A stretch of DNA of 64,000 nucleotides from NCBI RefSeq assembly GCF_020099395.1, contig NZ_CP083590.1, positions 7,254,001-7,318,000 on the forward strand, written 5' to 3'. The stretch is from Streptomyces mobaraensis (GTDB lineage: Bacteria; Actinomycetota; Actinomycetes; Streptomycetales; Streptomycetaceae). The position numbers were made by a program, and so were the translations under genes. Below the pieces are notes generated by a model. It ran no database searches and was not told where the DNA came from. It worked only from the letters and a program-made list of their open reading frames with translations. Positions 45,053 through 52,730 of the stretch are shown piece after piece (within the stretch, counting starts at the first letter, position 1; each line of letters starts with the position of its first letter).

Positions 45053-45094
45053 GAAAACTGACGTGGGACGGGCAAGGCGACGAGAGGAGCGCTC

Positions 45095-45484
45095 ATGGCG
45101 CGGAGTGAGACCCGGATGTGGGCAGGGGTCGTCGGTGACGGTGTGTTCAAGGTGGTGCTCGGCGCCGCCTTCGTCGTCGGTGCCTCATGGCTCGACGGCC
45201 CCCTCGGCACGCCGTCCTGGCTGCCGGTCGCCTCCGGCGTCGTGCTGCTGGCCGGCGGGGGCGCCGAGCTGGCGTACGTACGCCGCCGTCCGCTGCCCGG
45301 CTACCTGCGGCTGATGATCGCCTACGACGGCGGCTGGGCACTGGCGACGCTCGCCGCCCTGCTGGTGGCCTGGCGGGGCGGCACCGCCGGGGGCGAGATA
45401 TGGCTCGGCTACCAGGCGGCGGCACCACTCGTGTTCGCGGCGCTGCTGGCGTGCGCCGCCCCCATGCGGCCGATCGTGTCCTGA
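45095..45484 (+). CDS. Four-helix integral membrane protein
   Basis: A 129-residue protein with four hydrophobic segments (GVFKVVLGAAFVVGASW, LPVASGVVLLAGGGAEL, LATLAALLVAW, LVFAALLACAA). No known family motif was recognised. GAGAGGAG precedes the ATG. It is divergent from the TetR gene with a shared operator, so expression probably responds to the TetR ligand; it may be a small permease. Confidence 0.78.
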   Translation: MARSETRMWAGVVGDGVFKVVLGAAFVVGASWLDGPLGTPSWLPVASGVVLLAGGGAELAYVRRRPLPGYLRLMIAYDGGWALATLAALLVAWRGGTAGGEIWLGYQAAAPLVFAALLACAAPMRPIVS

Positions 45485-45541
45485 CGGCCCCTGCCCGGCG
45501 CCGCCGGGCGCGGGCGGGGGAGCCCGTCTAGGGTCGGAACC

Positions 45542-45622
45542 GTGCGACACCGGACAGGACGGGACGGAGGCGGATCACCCGGGTGTTCCCGGCTGAACCG
45601 CCCGGGCGGCGGTCCCCGATGA
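45542..45622 (+). CDS. Possible leaderless 26-codon upstream ORF
   Basis: TAGGGT (45529-45534) is followed 7 nt later by GTG 45542. The 26-codon frame ends with a TGA that overlaps the kinase ATG at 45619 (ATGA). The kinase has no ribosome site of its own, so this uORF could deliver ribosomes to it by coupling. The peptide is Gly/Arg-rich with no known family. Confidence 0.4.
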   Translation: MRHRTGRDGGGSPGCSRLNRPGGGPR

Positions 45623-46854
45623 CCACCCACCACCGGGAGGAACGGCTGGGCGGCACCACGGCGCTCGCCTCCCGCCGCGTGGCCTGGATCCGGCTCGCCA
45701 TGACCGTCCCCCTGTTCATGGCGGGCCGCCGGCCGCCCGACGTCTCGTACCGGCACTGGTTCGACGGTCTGCTCGTCGCCTACCTGCTCTGGGCCGTCGG
45801 ACGGATGCTGTGGATCCGGCGCCGCCCGGTGGCCGACGTGCGCGGCGCCGCCGGCGCCCTCGTCGTGGACCTCGCGTTGATCACGGCCCTCGCCGCGGTC
45901 TCCGGCGGCCCCGACTCCCCGGTCCGCTACGCCTACTTCCTCTGGTCCACCGCCACCGTCCTGTGGCAGATGCCGAAGGTCACGGCCGTCTTCGGCGCCG
46001 TCTGCGTGGTCTGCTACGCCGCGATGTCCCTGCCGCACGCCCTGACGCACCCGGCGGCGGACTCCTGGGACATCGTCGTCGACGAGGCGTACCTGCTGTG
46101 GACGGTCGGCGCCTCGGTGCTCATCGCCGTCCTGCTGGCCCGGCGCAGCCGGCGGGTGGCCGAACTCCTCGACACGCGCGAGCTGCTGCTCGACGACGCG
46201 CTCGCCGCCGAGACCCGCGAACGGTCCCGGGTCGCCGACGCCCTGCACGACGGCGCGGTGCAGACGCTGCTCGCCGCCCTCCACGACCTGGAGGAGGCCG
46301 AGGGAGCCGTCACCGACCCCGCGGCCCGCGCCGCCCTCGACCGGGCCCAGGGCGAAGTGCGGCGCACCGTCCGCGAGATGCGGGAGATCATCTTCAACCT
46401 CCATCCGCAGATCCTCGCCGCCGCCGGGCTGGGCGCCGCGCTGGAGGCCGCGGGGGAGCGGTTCGCACGGCGCGGCGGCTTCCGCATCCACTACGACGTA
46501 CGGCTGCCCGGCCGCGTCGGCCACGAGGCCCTGCTCTACTCCACCGCCCGGGAACTCCTCCGCAACATCGTCAAGCACGCGCGGGCCGACGACGTGTGGC
46601 TGACCCTGTCCACCGAGGGCGACGAGACCGTGCTGACCGTCCGCGACAACGGCGTCGGCTTCGACCCGGGCATCGTCCAGGACCGGCTGCGCGCCGGGCA
46701 CATCGGCCTGGCCAGCCACTACGTACGGGTCGAGAGCGCGGGCGGGCGGTTCACGGCGGACAGTGCGCCCGGCGCCGGCACGACGATCGAGGTCCGGCTG
46801 CCCACGGCGGCGCCCGGGCCCCCGCCGCCCGCCGTCCCGGCCACAGCTCCATGA
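45619..46854 (+). CDS. Sensor histidine kinase (NarL-type partner family)
   Basis: A 411-residue kinase. About five hydrophobic segments in residues 25-190 form the membrane input domain. The HisKA_3 dimerisation helix is RERSRVADALHDGAVQTLL with phospho-acceptor His210. The HATPase domain has LLRNIVKHARADDVWLTL (N box), DNGVGFDPG and GHIGLASHYVRVESAGGRF. It should phosphorylate a LuxR-type response regulator, but none is adjacent: an FUSC-like fragment follows instead. ATG 45619 is preferred through coupling to a short upstream frame; GTG 45583 is in frame. Confidence 0.88.
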   Translation: MTTHHREERLGGTTALASRRVAWIRLAMTVPLFMAGRRPPDVSYRHWFDGLLVAYLLWAVGRMLWIRRRPVADVRGAAGALVVDLALITALAAVSGGPDSPVRYAYFLWSTATVLWQMPKVTAVFGAVCVVCYAAMSLPHALTHPAADSWDIVVDEAYLLWTVGASVLIAVLLARRSRRVAELLDTRELLLDDALAAETRERSRVADALHDGAVQTLLAALHDLEEAEGAVTDPAARAALDRAQGEVRRTVREMREIIFNLHPQILAAAGLGAALEAAGERFARRGGFRIHYDVRLPGRVGHEALLYSTARELLRNIVKHARADDVWLTLSTEGDETVLTVRDNGVGFDPGIVQDRLRAGHIGLASHYVRVESAGGRFTADSAPGAGTTIEVRLPTAAPGPPPPAVPATAP

Positions 46855-47108
46855 CCGGACGGCGCACCGGTGCGTCCCGCCTCCTCTGGTCCGGGGTTCT
46901 GCGGTCCGGTCTCCTCCGGCCCGGTCTTCTTCGGCCCGGTCTTCTTCGGCCCGAGGGCCGGCCGCGCTACGCGGACGGTGCCACCGCCGGGGTCGCGCTC
47001 GCCGTACCGTTCACCGTCGGCGCCGCGACCGGCCACCCCGGCGCAGGCGCGGCCGTCGTCCAGGCGTGGACCGCCTCGCCGACTTCCTCCGGACCGGCCC
47101 TGCGTTAG
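46851..47108 (+). pseudogene. Truncated FUSC-like membrane protein fragment
   Basis: ATG 46851 overlaps the kinase stop (ATGA). The 85-codon frame encodes five Leu-Leu-Arg-Pro-Gly-type repeats, then DGATAGVALAVPFTVGAATG and GAGAAVVQAWTA, resembling the first helices of FUSC/aromatic-acid exporters, which are normally several hundred residues. It stops at 47106, so it is probably a gene remnant; the family call is tentative. Confidence 0.45.
46881..46955. repeat. 15-bp tandem repeat
   Basis: Five units, the last two nearly identical (CTTCTTCGGCCCGGT), encode LLWSG, VLRSG, LLRPG, LLRPG and LLRPE. The period keeps the frame. Confidence 0.88.
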
Positions 47109-47153
47109 CCGCTACCGGTGATTCCCATTCCGCTGTTCCCACGAGCCCCCGAA

Positions 47154-47217
47154 CCCTGAGCTCCCTAACCCCTGAGCTCCCTAACCCTTGGGCTCCCCAA
47201 CCCCTGAGCTCCCTGAG
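47154..47217. repeat. 16-bp tandem repeat across a stop codon
   Basis: Four units of CCCTGAGCTCCCTAAC, the third and fourth diverged. The stop codon of the leftward BKACE gene (47181-47183) lies in the second unit, so unit loss or gain changes its C-terminus because 16 is not a multiple of three. Confidence 0.9.
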
Positions 47218-47948
47218 CCCCGCCCCGCCGCCGGAACCCGCAGCGCCGCTGCCGCCCGTACGAGCGCCGCGTTCCCGGTGGCCGGAGAGCCGTCCGGGAG
47301 GTGGAGGACGTCCTCCAGTCCGACGCGGGCCGACAGGCCCCGGCGCAGGGCCAGCCGGAGGACGGGCCAGGCGCCGCCGTCCTGGCCGTGGAGGAGCACG
47401 GGGGCGGGGAGGTTGGTGCCGAGTTCGTCCAGCAGGGCACCGGCCGTCGCCTCGGCGGCGTCCGGGCCGGTGTCCATGACCTCGGCCAGGATGCGCAGCG
47501 CCGCGCCCGCGAAGGGGGAGGTGCGGAAGCGGGTCACCGCGTCCGTGCCGGAGAACAGGCCCGCCTCGACGGCGACGCCGCGCTCGGTCAGGGCGGCGGC
47601 GACCAGATCGGCGCCGTCTTCGTGCCAGTTGACGGACGCGTGGTCCGGCAGGATGGTCCACGAGCGCACCAGTTCGGCGCGTATCCGCGGGTCGGGCACC
47701 GCCCACGCGCCGGTGGTGACCCCGATCGGGACCCCCGGCACCGCGGCCCGTACCCGCGACACGGTGTCCGCGACGGCCGCGGGGTCGAGGGTGTCGGCGC
47801 CTGTGGCGTCCTTCGGATGTACATGGAGATCCACCGCCCCGGCGGCGACCGCTTCCCGCGCCGCCTCCGCCAGTTCGGCGGGGGTGACGGGCAGACCCGG
47901 GTGCTCCCGCCGGGCGCGGGGACCGTTGAGACACGCTTGCAGGATCAT
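47181..47948 (-). CDS. 3-keto-5-aminohexanoate cleavage (BKACE) family enzyme
   Basis: A 255-residue TIM-barrel enzyme. MILQACLNGPR opens the barrel, the zinc-binding His pair is in VDLHVHPKDATG, and VNWHEDGADLVAAAL and VGLEDVLHLPDG are other family blocks. The family condenses beta-keto acids with acetyl-CoA to give acetoacetate and a CoA ester; the substrate is not predictable. The last ~12 residues (GSGSSGVGEPKG) come from a minisatellite. It is divergent from the P450 gene. Confidence 0.85.
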   Translation of the reverse strand: MILQACLNGPRARREHPGLPVTPAELAEAAREAVAAGAVDLHVHPKDATGADTLDPAAVADTVSRVRAAVPGVPIGVTTGAWAVPDPRIRAELVRSWTILPDHASVNWHEDGADLVAAALTERGVAVEAGLFSGTDAVTRFRTSPFAGAALRILAEVMDTGPDAAEATAGALLDELGTNLPAPVLLHGQDGGAWPVLRLALRRGLSARVGLEDVLHLPDGSPATGNAALVRAAAALRVPAAGRGSGSSGVGEPKG

Positions 47949-48073
47949 GACGACAGCATGGCAGCAGGGTCTGACAACGGCCGTCTTGTTGTAGGGATCC
48001 CACAGGGCTGGCTCGTCCGCCCTGACTCTTGCCGCACCGGTGCCCGGGCCCGTCCGTCGGTGAGGATGAGCGG

Positions 48074-49309
48074 GTGGCCGATCTCCTGAACCCGGCGGAC
48101 CCCGCCTTCGCGCGCGACCCCTATCCGTACTACGCCCGGCTGCGCGCCCGCGGCCCCGCGGCGCGCGTGGAACTCGCCAACGGCACGCACGCCTGGCTGG
48201 TCACCGGCTACCGGGAGGCCCGGGCCGTCCTGGCCGACCCCCGCTTCTCCAACGTGCCCCCGAAGGCCGCCGGCCGTCCCCGGCCCGACTCGCCCGCGCG
48301 CCGCGCCCAGGCATGTCTCGCCCGGCACATGCTCAACTCCGACGCCCCCGACCACACCAGGCTCCGCAGACTGACCACCGCCGCTTTCACCCCGCGCCGC
48401 GTCGACGCCCTCCGGCCGCGCATCGCACGGCTGGCCACCGGGCTGGCCGGGGACCTCGCGGCCCGGCTGGAGCGGGACGGCACCGCGGACCTCGTCGACG
48501 CGTTCGCCTTCCCGCTGCCCGTCCTCGTCATCGGCGAGGTGCTCGGCGTCCCCGAGGCCGACCGCGCCGACCTGCGCACATGGACGTACCGCGTCGGATC
48601 GCCCGCCGACGCGCTCGCCCCCGGCGCGGTGGACGACGCCTGGACCGCCCTCCACGCGTACTTCACCGCACTCATCGCCGACAAGCGGCGCACACCCGGC
48701 GACGACCTCTTCAGCTCCCTGGTGCACGACGCCCGGGAGGGTGGTCTGGCGGACCGCGAACTCCTCGCCATGGCCTTCCTGTTGCTGTTCGCGGGTTACG
48801 AGACGACCATGAACCTCCTCGCCTCCGCCACCCTGCTGCTGCTCACCCATCCCGACGAGCTCGCGGCCGCCCGGCGGGACACCGCCGGGCGGTACTGGGA
48901 CGCCGTGACCGAGGAGGTCCTGCGGCACGCCAGCCCGCTGGAGGGGACCACCTGGCGGCGGACGACCGAAGAGGTGGACCTCGGCGGAGGGGCGGTCATA
49001 CCCGCCGGAGCCTCCGTCCTCGTCGTCCTCGCCGCCGCCGGCCGCGACCCCGCCCGCTTCCCCGAGCCGGACGCCTTCCGTCCGAGCCGGTATCTGCCCG
49101 GCCCCGAACGGGCCGGCGCCCACGCCGCGTTCGGCCACGGCCCGCACTTCTGCCTCGGCGCCCGGCTGGCGCGGCTGGAGGCGACGGTCGCCCTGCCACT
49201 GCTCTTCGAGGCGCTGCCGGGGCTGCGGCTCGCCGCCGACCCGGCGCTTCTGCCCTACCGGCCGGGACTGTTGGTGCGGGGGCCGCGGGAGCTGCCCGTG
49301 TCCCGGTGA
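48074..49309 (+). CDS. Cytochrome P450
   Basis: A 411-residue bacterial P450. The I-helix oxygen motif is FAGYETTMNLL, the K-helix ExxR is in EEVLRHASPLEG and the haem loop FGHGPHFCLGARLARLE has the thiolate Cys360. It is a soluble class-I type monooxygenase that needs a ferredoxin and reductase, neither adjacent. GTG 48074 was chosen because GAGGATGAG lies upstream and the P450 N-terminus starts there. The substrate is unknown. Confidence 0.94.
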   Translation: MADLLNPADPAFARDPYPYYARLRARGPAARVELANGTHAWLVTGYREARAVLADPRFSNVPPKAAGRPRPDSPARRAQACLARHMLNSDAPDHTRLRRLTTAAFTPRRVDALRPRIARLATGLAGDLAARLERDGTADLVDAFAFPLPVLVIGEVLGVPEADRADLRTWTYRVGSPADALAPGAVDDAWTALHAYFTALIADKRRTPGDDLFSSLVHDAREGGLADRELLAMAFLLLFAGYETTMNLLASATLLLLTHPDELAAARRDTAGRYWDAVTEEVLRHASPLEGTTWRRTTEEVDLGGGAVIPAGASVLVVLAAAGRDPARFPEPDAFRPSRYLPGPERAGAHAAFGHGPHFCLGARLARLEATVALPLLFEALPGLRLAADPALLPYRPGLLVRGPRELPVSR

Positions 49310-49366
49310 TGGCTCACTGGGCGGCGCGGTCATAACTCGCGGGCGCGCCCTGGCCCTTACCTCTGA

Positions 49367-50407
49367 TCACCTCCCCGTCCCCTCCCCGGCGGCGAACCGG
49401 TCGAGCGCCGCCCGGGCCTCGGACCGGAAGGTCTCGCTGCCCAGGTGGCCCGCGTCCGGGACGACGACCAGCCGGGCGTCCGGCCACGCCCTGGCCAGTT
49501 CCCAGGCGGTGCCCAACGGCCCGGCGACGTCGAACCGGCCGTGCAGCAGTACCCCCGGGATCCCCGCCAGCCGGCCCGCGTCCCGCAGCAGGGCGCCCTC
49601 CTCCAGCCAGGCGCCGTGCGCGAAGTAATGGGCGGCGATCCGGACGAAGCCGCGGCGGGCCCTCGACGGCCGGCCGGTGTAGGGCGCGGGGGCGGCGCCG
49701 GATTCGGCGTCGGGTTCAGCGTTGGGTTCAGCCTTGGGTTCGGTGTCGGGTTCGGTGTCGGGTTCCGCGGAGACGACCGCGTCCTCCCAGGCACACCAGT
49801 CGCGTACGGCCCGCTCGCGCACGGCCGGGTCCGGATGCTCCATCAGGCGGGCGTACGCGGCGACCAGGTCCCCGTCGCGGTCCGCCGCCGGGACGCCGTC
49901 CCGGAAGCGCTCCCACTGCTCGGGGAAGAAGCGGGCGGCGCCCCGGTACAGCCAGTCGATCTCCGAACGGCGGGTGGTGGTGACCCCGGTGATCACGATC
50001 TCCGCGACCCGCTCCGGGTGCCGCTCGGCGTAGGCCAGGATGAGCGTGGATCCCCAGGAGCCGCCGAACAGCGTCCACCGGTCGATGCCGAGGTGCTCGC
50101 GCAGCCGTTCCATGTCGGTGACCAGGTGGTGGGTGGTGTTGTGCCGCATGTCGGTCGACGGATCGGCGGCGTGCGGTGTGCTGCGGCCGCAGCCGCGCTG
50201 GTCGAACAGGACGACGCGGTAGCGGTCCGGGTCGAAGAACCGGCGGGCCTCCGGCGAGCAGCCGGACCCCGGCCCGCCGTGCACGACGAGCGCCGGCTTC
50301 CCGTCCGGCCTGCCGGACACCTCCCAGTGGACGAGGTTGCCGTCCCCGACGTCGAGCATCCCCTCGTCGTACGGTTCGATCGGCGGGTAGAGGGCGTCGG
50401 TTGCCAT
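49367..50407 (-). CDS. Proline iminopeptidase (alpha/beta hydrolase) with repeat insertion
   Basis: A 346-residue S33 peptidase that removes N-terminal proline. The oxyanion loop is HGGPGSG (43-49), the nucleophile is Ser117 in GGSWGS, the acid is the Asp in GRFDVAGP and the base is the His in DAGHLG. Between about residues 218 and 245 there is an insertion AEPDTEPDTEPKAEPNAEPD encoded by a 12-bp minisatellite; the rest aligns with the normal family. An exposed cap-domain loop is the likely location. It is divergent from the MerR-PP2C gene. Confidence 0.92.
   Translation of the reverse strand: MATDALYPPIEPYDEGMLDVGDGNLVHWEVSGRPDGKPALVVHGGPGSGCSPEARRFFDPDRYRVVLFDQRGCGRSTPHAADPSTDMRHNTTHHLVTDMERLREHLGIDRWTLFGGSWGSTLILAYAERHPERVAEIVITGVTTTRRSEIDWLYRGAARFFPEQWERFRDGVPAADRDGDLVAAYARLMEHPDPAVRERAVRDWCAWEDAVVSAEPDTEPDTEPKAEPNAEPDAESGAAPAPYTGRPSRARRGFVRIAAHYFAHGAWLEEGALLRDAGRLAGIPGVLLHGRFDVAGPLGTAWELARAWPDARLVVVPDAGHLGSETFRSEARAALDRFAAGEGTGR
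49703..49762. repeat. 12-bp tandem repeat inside proline iminopeptidase
   Basis: Five units of TTCGGYGTCGGG type encode alternating Glu-Pro-Asp-Thr/Ala steps on the leftward strand. The frame is preserved by the 12-bp period. Confidence 0.9.
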
Positions 50408-50561
50408 GTCGGGACCCCTTGGTGGTGTGGCGCGGCGTGCCTTCACGCTAGCCGGACGGGCGGCGGGCCGTTGACCTTGCCCCTGGGGGAAGCCGCAGCA
50501 TCGGCGGTGCGGTGCGATGCCGGGCGACGGGCCCGGCGCGAGGAAGGACGAAGGGCCGGTC

Positions 50562-51689
50562 ATGGGACTGCTGACCATCGGGGCGTTCGCCAGGGCGTCC
50601 CGGCTCTCGCCGAAGGCGCTCCGCCTGTACGACGACCTCGGCCTGCTGCCCCCGGCCCGCGTCGACCCGGCCACCGGCTACCGCTTCTACGCACCCGGGC
50701 AGCTCGAACGGGCCCGGCTCGTGGCGTGGCTGCGGCGCGTCGGCATGCCGCTGGCCCGGATCCGCCGGGTGTGCGAACTCCACGACACGGCGCCGCCCGC
50801 GGCGGCCGAGGAGGTCCGCGCCTTCTGGTCCGAGTCCGAGACGGCGTTCGCCGCCCGGCGCGAACTCGCCGCCTTCCTCGTCGACCACCTCTCGTGGAAG
50901 GACCACCTTGTGATGACGACGCCCGACAGCACGCCCCCGCGCATCCGCTGCGCGGCCCTCTCCGACACCGGATCCGTCCGGACACGCAACCAGGACACCG
51001 CCTACGCCGGCCCCCGCCTCCTCGCCGTCGCGGACGGGTACGGCGAGCACGGCGAACGGGCGGGCGCCGCGGCGGTCGAGGCGCTGAAGGGGTTCGAGGA
51101 CCCGGGCGTCGGTGACCTGCTCAACGCCCTTCAGGAGGCGGTCGAGCGGGCGGACCGGGCGGTGCGCGACGTCGCGGCGCCGGACGGTACGACGGGGGAC
51201 AGCGCGACGGCGGACGGCGCGACGGCCGACGCCTCCGCCGCTTCCGGCACCACCCTGACGGCGCTGCTCCTGACCGGCTCCCGCATGGCCCTCGTCCACA
51301 TCGGTGATTCCCGCGCCTATCTGCTGCGCGGTGGTGAGTTCTTCCAGATCACCCACGACCACACGCTCGTCCGCGCGATGGTCGAACAGGGAGCCCTCAC
51401 CCCCGAGGAGGCCGCCTCCCATCCGCAACGGGCGCTGCTGCTCCGGGCGCTGGGCGCGGGGGAACGGGCCGTCGCCGACGTCCGTTTGCGCGAAGTGCGG
51501 ACGGGTGACCGGTACCTGCTGTGCTCCGACGGCCTCTCGGCGGTCGTCCCGGACGCGGCGGTACGACGCGTGGCGTCCGCCGGCGGGGATCCGGAAGGGA
51601 CCGTTCGCGAACTGGTCGCCCTGGCGCACGCGTCGGGTGCTCCGGACAACGTGAGCTGCGTGGTCGCGGACGTCCACGAGGCATGCTGA
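50562..51689 (+). CDS. MerR-type DNA-binding domain fused to a PP2C phosphatase
   Basis: A 375-residue two-domain protein. Residues 3-75 are a MerR HTH (LTIGAFARASRLSPKALRLY, DPATGYRFY) with a short coiled segment to 115. Residues 130-370 are a PP2C phosphatase: ALSDTGSVRTRNQD, VADGYGEHG (Asp158), GDSRAYLL, LLCSDGLS and PDNVSCVV. The fold dephosphorylates Ser/Thr with two metals; here it is tied to a DNA-binding module, perhaps as a phosphorylation-controlled regulator. The proposed ATG follows AAGGGCC. A disordered Asp/Ala/Thr linker is inserted near 205-225 in the phosphatase. Confidence 0.88.
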   Translation: MGLLTIGAFARASRLSPKALRLYDDLGLLPPARVDPATGYRFYAPGQLERARLVAWLRRVGMPLARIRRVCELHDTAPPAAAEEVRAFWSESETAFAARRELAAFLVDHLSWKDHLVMTTPDSTPPRIRCAALSDTGSVRTRNQDTAYAGPRLLAVADGYGEHGERAGAAAVEALKGFEDPGVGDLLNALQEAVERADRAVRDVAAPDGTTGDSATADGATADASAASGTTLTALLLTGSRMALVHIGDSRAYLLRGGEFFQITHDHTLVRAMVEQGALTPEEAASHPQRALLLRALGAGERAVADVRLREVRTGDRYLLCSDGLSAVVPDAAVRRVASAGGDPEGTVRELVALAHASGAPDNVSCVVADVHEAC

Positions 51690-51790
51690 CCGGGCCGCGG
51701 CGGGGTGGTGCGGCGACGTGCCGCCACACCGCCGCCGAACCACCCCTGAACAGGCACAACCTCCCCTCCCGAGCGGCACTCCGCACCGCG

Positions 51791-51796
51791 TAGGGT
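51791..51796 (+). promoter_or_regulatory. -10 element for a leaderless gene
   Basis: TAGGGT ends 6 nt before the ATG at 51803 and there is no ribosome site between. This places the transcription start at or near the start codon. No clear -35 was found. Confidence 0.55.
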
Positions 51797-51802
51797 GGCG
51801 GA

Positions 51803-52300
51803 ATGACGACCCATCCCTTCGATGCCGCCGTGACCGCCCTGAGCCGGAACGCCTGGCTGCCCACGAGTGAAGAGGTGGCCCTGGGCAAGGACTTCTTCCA
51901 CCGTCGCGAAGGGCTCCAGCGGCGCCTGCTGCCCGGCATGCCCGCCTGCCCCGACCCGCAGGGCTGGGTGACCGAGCACGTGCTGTGGCTGGAGGACGTC
52001 GTCGGCATCGCCGACACCCTCCTCGCGGCCTGGCGAGGCTACCTCCCGGACAGCCACATGATCGCCCTCCTGGAGGCTTACGCCCACCAGGCCCGACCGG
52101 CTGTTCCGTACGCTGCCGACCTGCTTCGCGCATGGGAAGCCGAGGCTTTCGAGTCCTGCTCGGTGGAGGAGGCCGGGTGGTGGGAGGAGTGGCACATCCC
52201 GGAGACGGAGCGGCAGGCGCTCGACGCGCTGAATCACCGGCTGATTCCGATTGGCGCGATGCTGGTCACGGCGGTGGAGCGGGGGGCTGCGGCGGTGTGA
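51803..52300 (+). CDS. Uncharacterised 165-residue protein
   Basis: A soluble, mostly helical, acidic protein with many Trp residues (GWWEEWHIPETERQ, DVVGIADTLLAAWRGYLPD). No known family motif was recognised. It appears leaderless. It lies just before the CRISPR array but shows no Cas features, so the association may be chance. Confidence 0.65.
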   Translation: MTTHPFDAAVTALSRNAWLPTSEEVALGKDFFHRREGLQRRLLPGMPACPDPQGWVTEHVLWLEDVVGIADTLLAAWRGYLPDSHMIALLEAYAHQARPAVPYAADLLRAWEAEAFESCSVEEAGWWEEWHIPETERQALDALNHRLIPIGAMLVTAVERGAAAV

Positions 52301-52385
52301 CGTGGGGCTTTTGAGTCTTATGTCGCGATCTGCGGAAGTGGGTAAAAACGGGGGTGGGTCCGGGTAGAGTCCCAGGTCGAGGCCT

Positions 52386-52719
52386 GTGGTCCCCGCGCGT
52401 GCGGGGGTGGTCCCACCACCGCTTTCTGGAAGGCCACCGCCGAGCGGTGGTCCCCGCGCGTGCGGGGGTGGTCCCCGGTCCAGAGTCCGTGGCAGGGGCC
52501 GCCAGTCGTGGTCCCCGCGCGTGCGGGGGTGGTCCCCATGGCCAGCAGGCAAGGCAGCAGGCGCATCGGTGGTCCCCGCGCGTGCGGGGGTGGTCCCCTC
52601 CGGTGACCGGCGAGCGGCTGGGTCCGCTGGTGGTCCCCGCGCGTGCGGGGGTGGTCCCCACACGAGCGTGGCCGTCGAGCTGGAGCGGCTGTGGTCCCCG
52701 CGCACGCGGGGCTTACCCC
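52386..52719. CRISPR. Type I-E-like CRISPR array, six repeats and five spacers
   Basis: Repeats of 29 bp start at 52386, 52447, 52508, 52569, 52630 and 52691 with an exact 61-bp period and 32-bp spacers. Each repeat starts GTGGTCCCCGCGCGTGCGGG and can form a CCCCGC/GCGGGG hairpin, as type I-E repeats do. The last repeat keeps the first 13 bases but is degenerate in its 3' half, marking the trailer, so the leader is on the left (52301-52385, containing GGGTAAAAACGGGG). No cas gene is present in the window. Confidence 0.95.
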
Positions 52720-52730
52720 CTACTCCCCCT

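Noticed and set aside
51701..51750. Possible hairpin after the MerR-PP2C gene
   Set aside because: The arms pair only with several mismatches, so it was not listed as a terminator.
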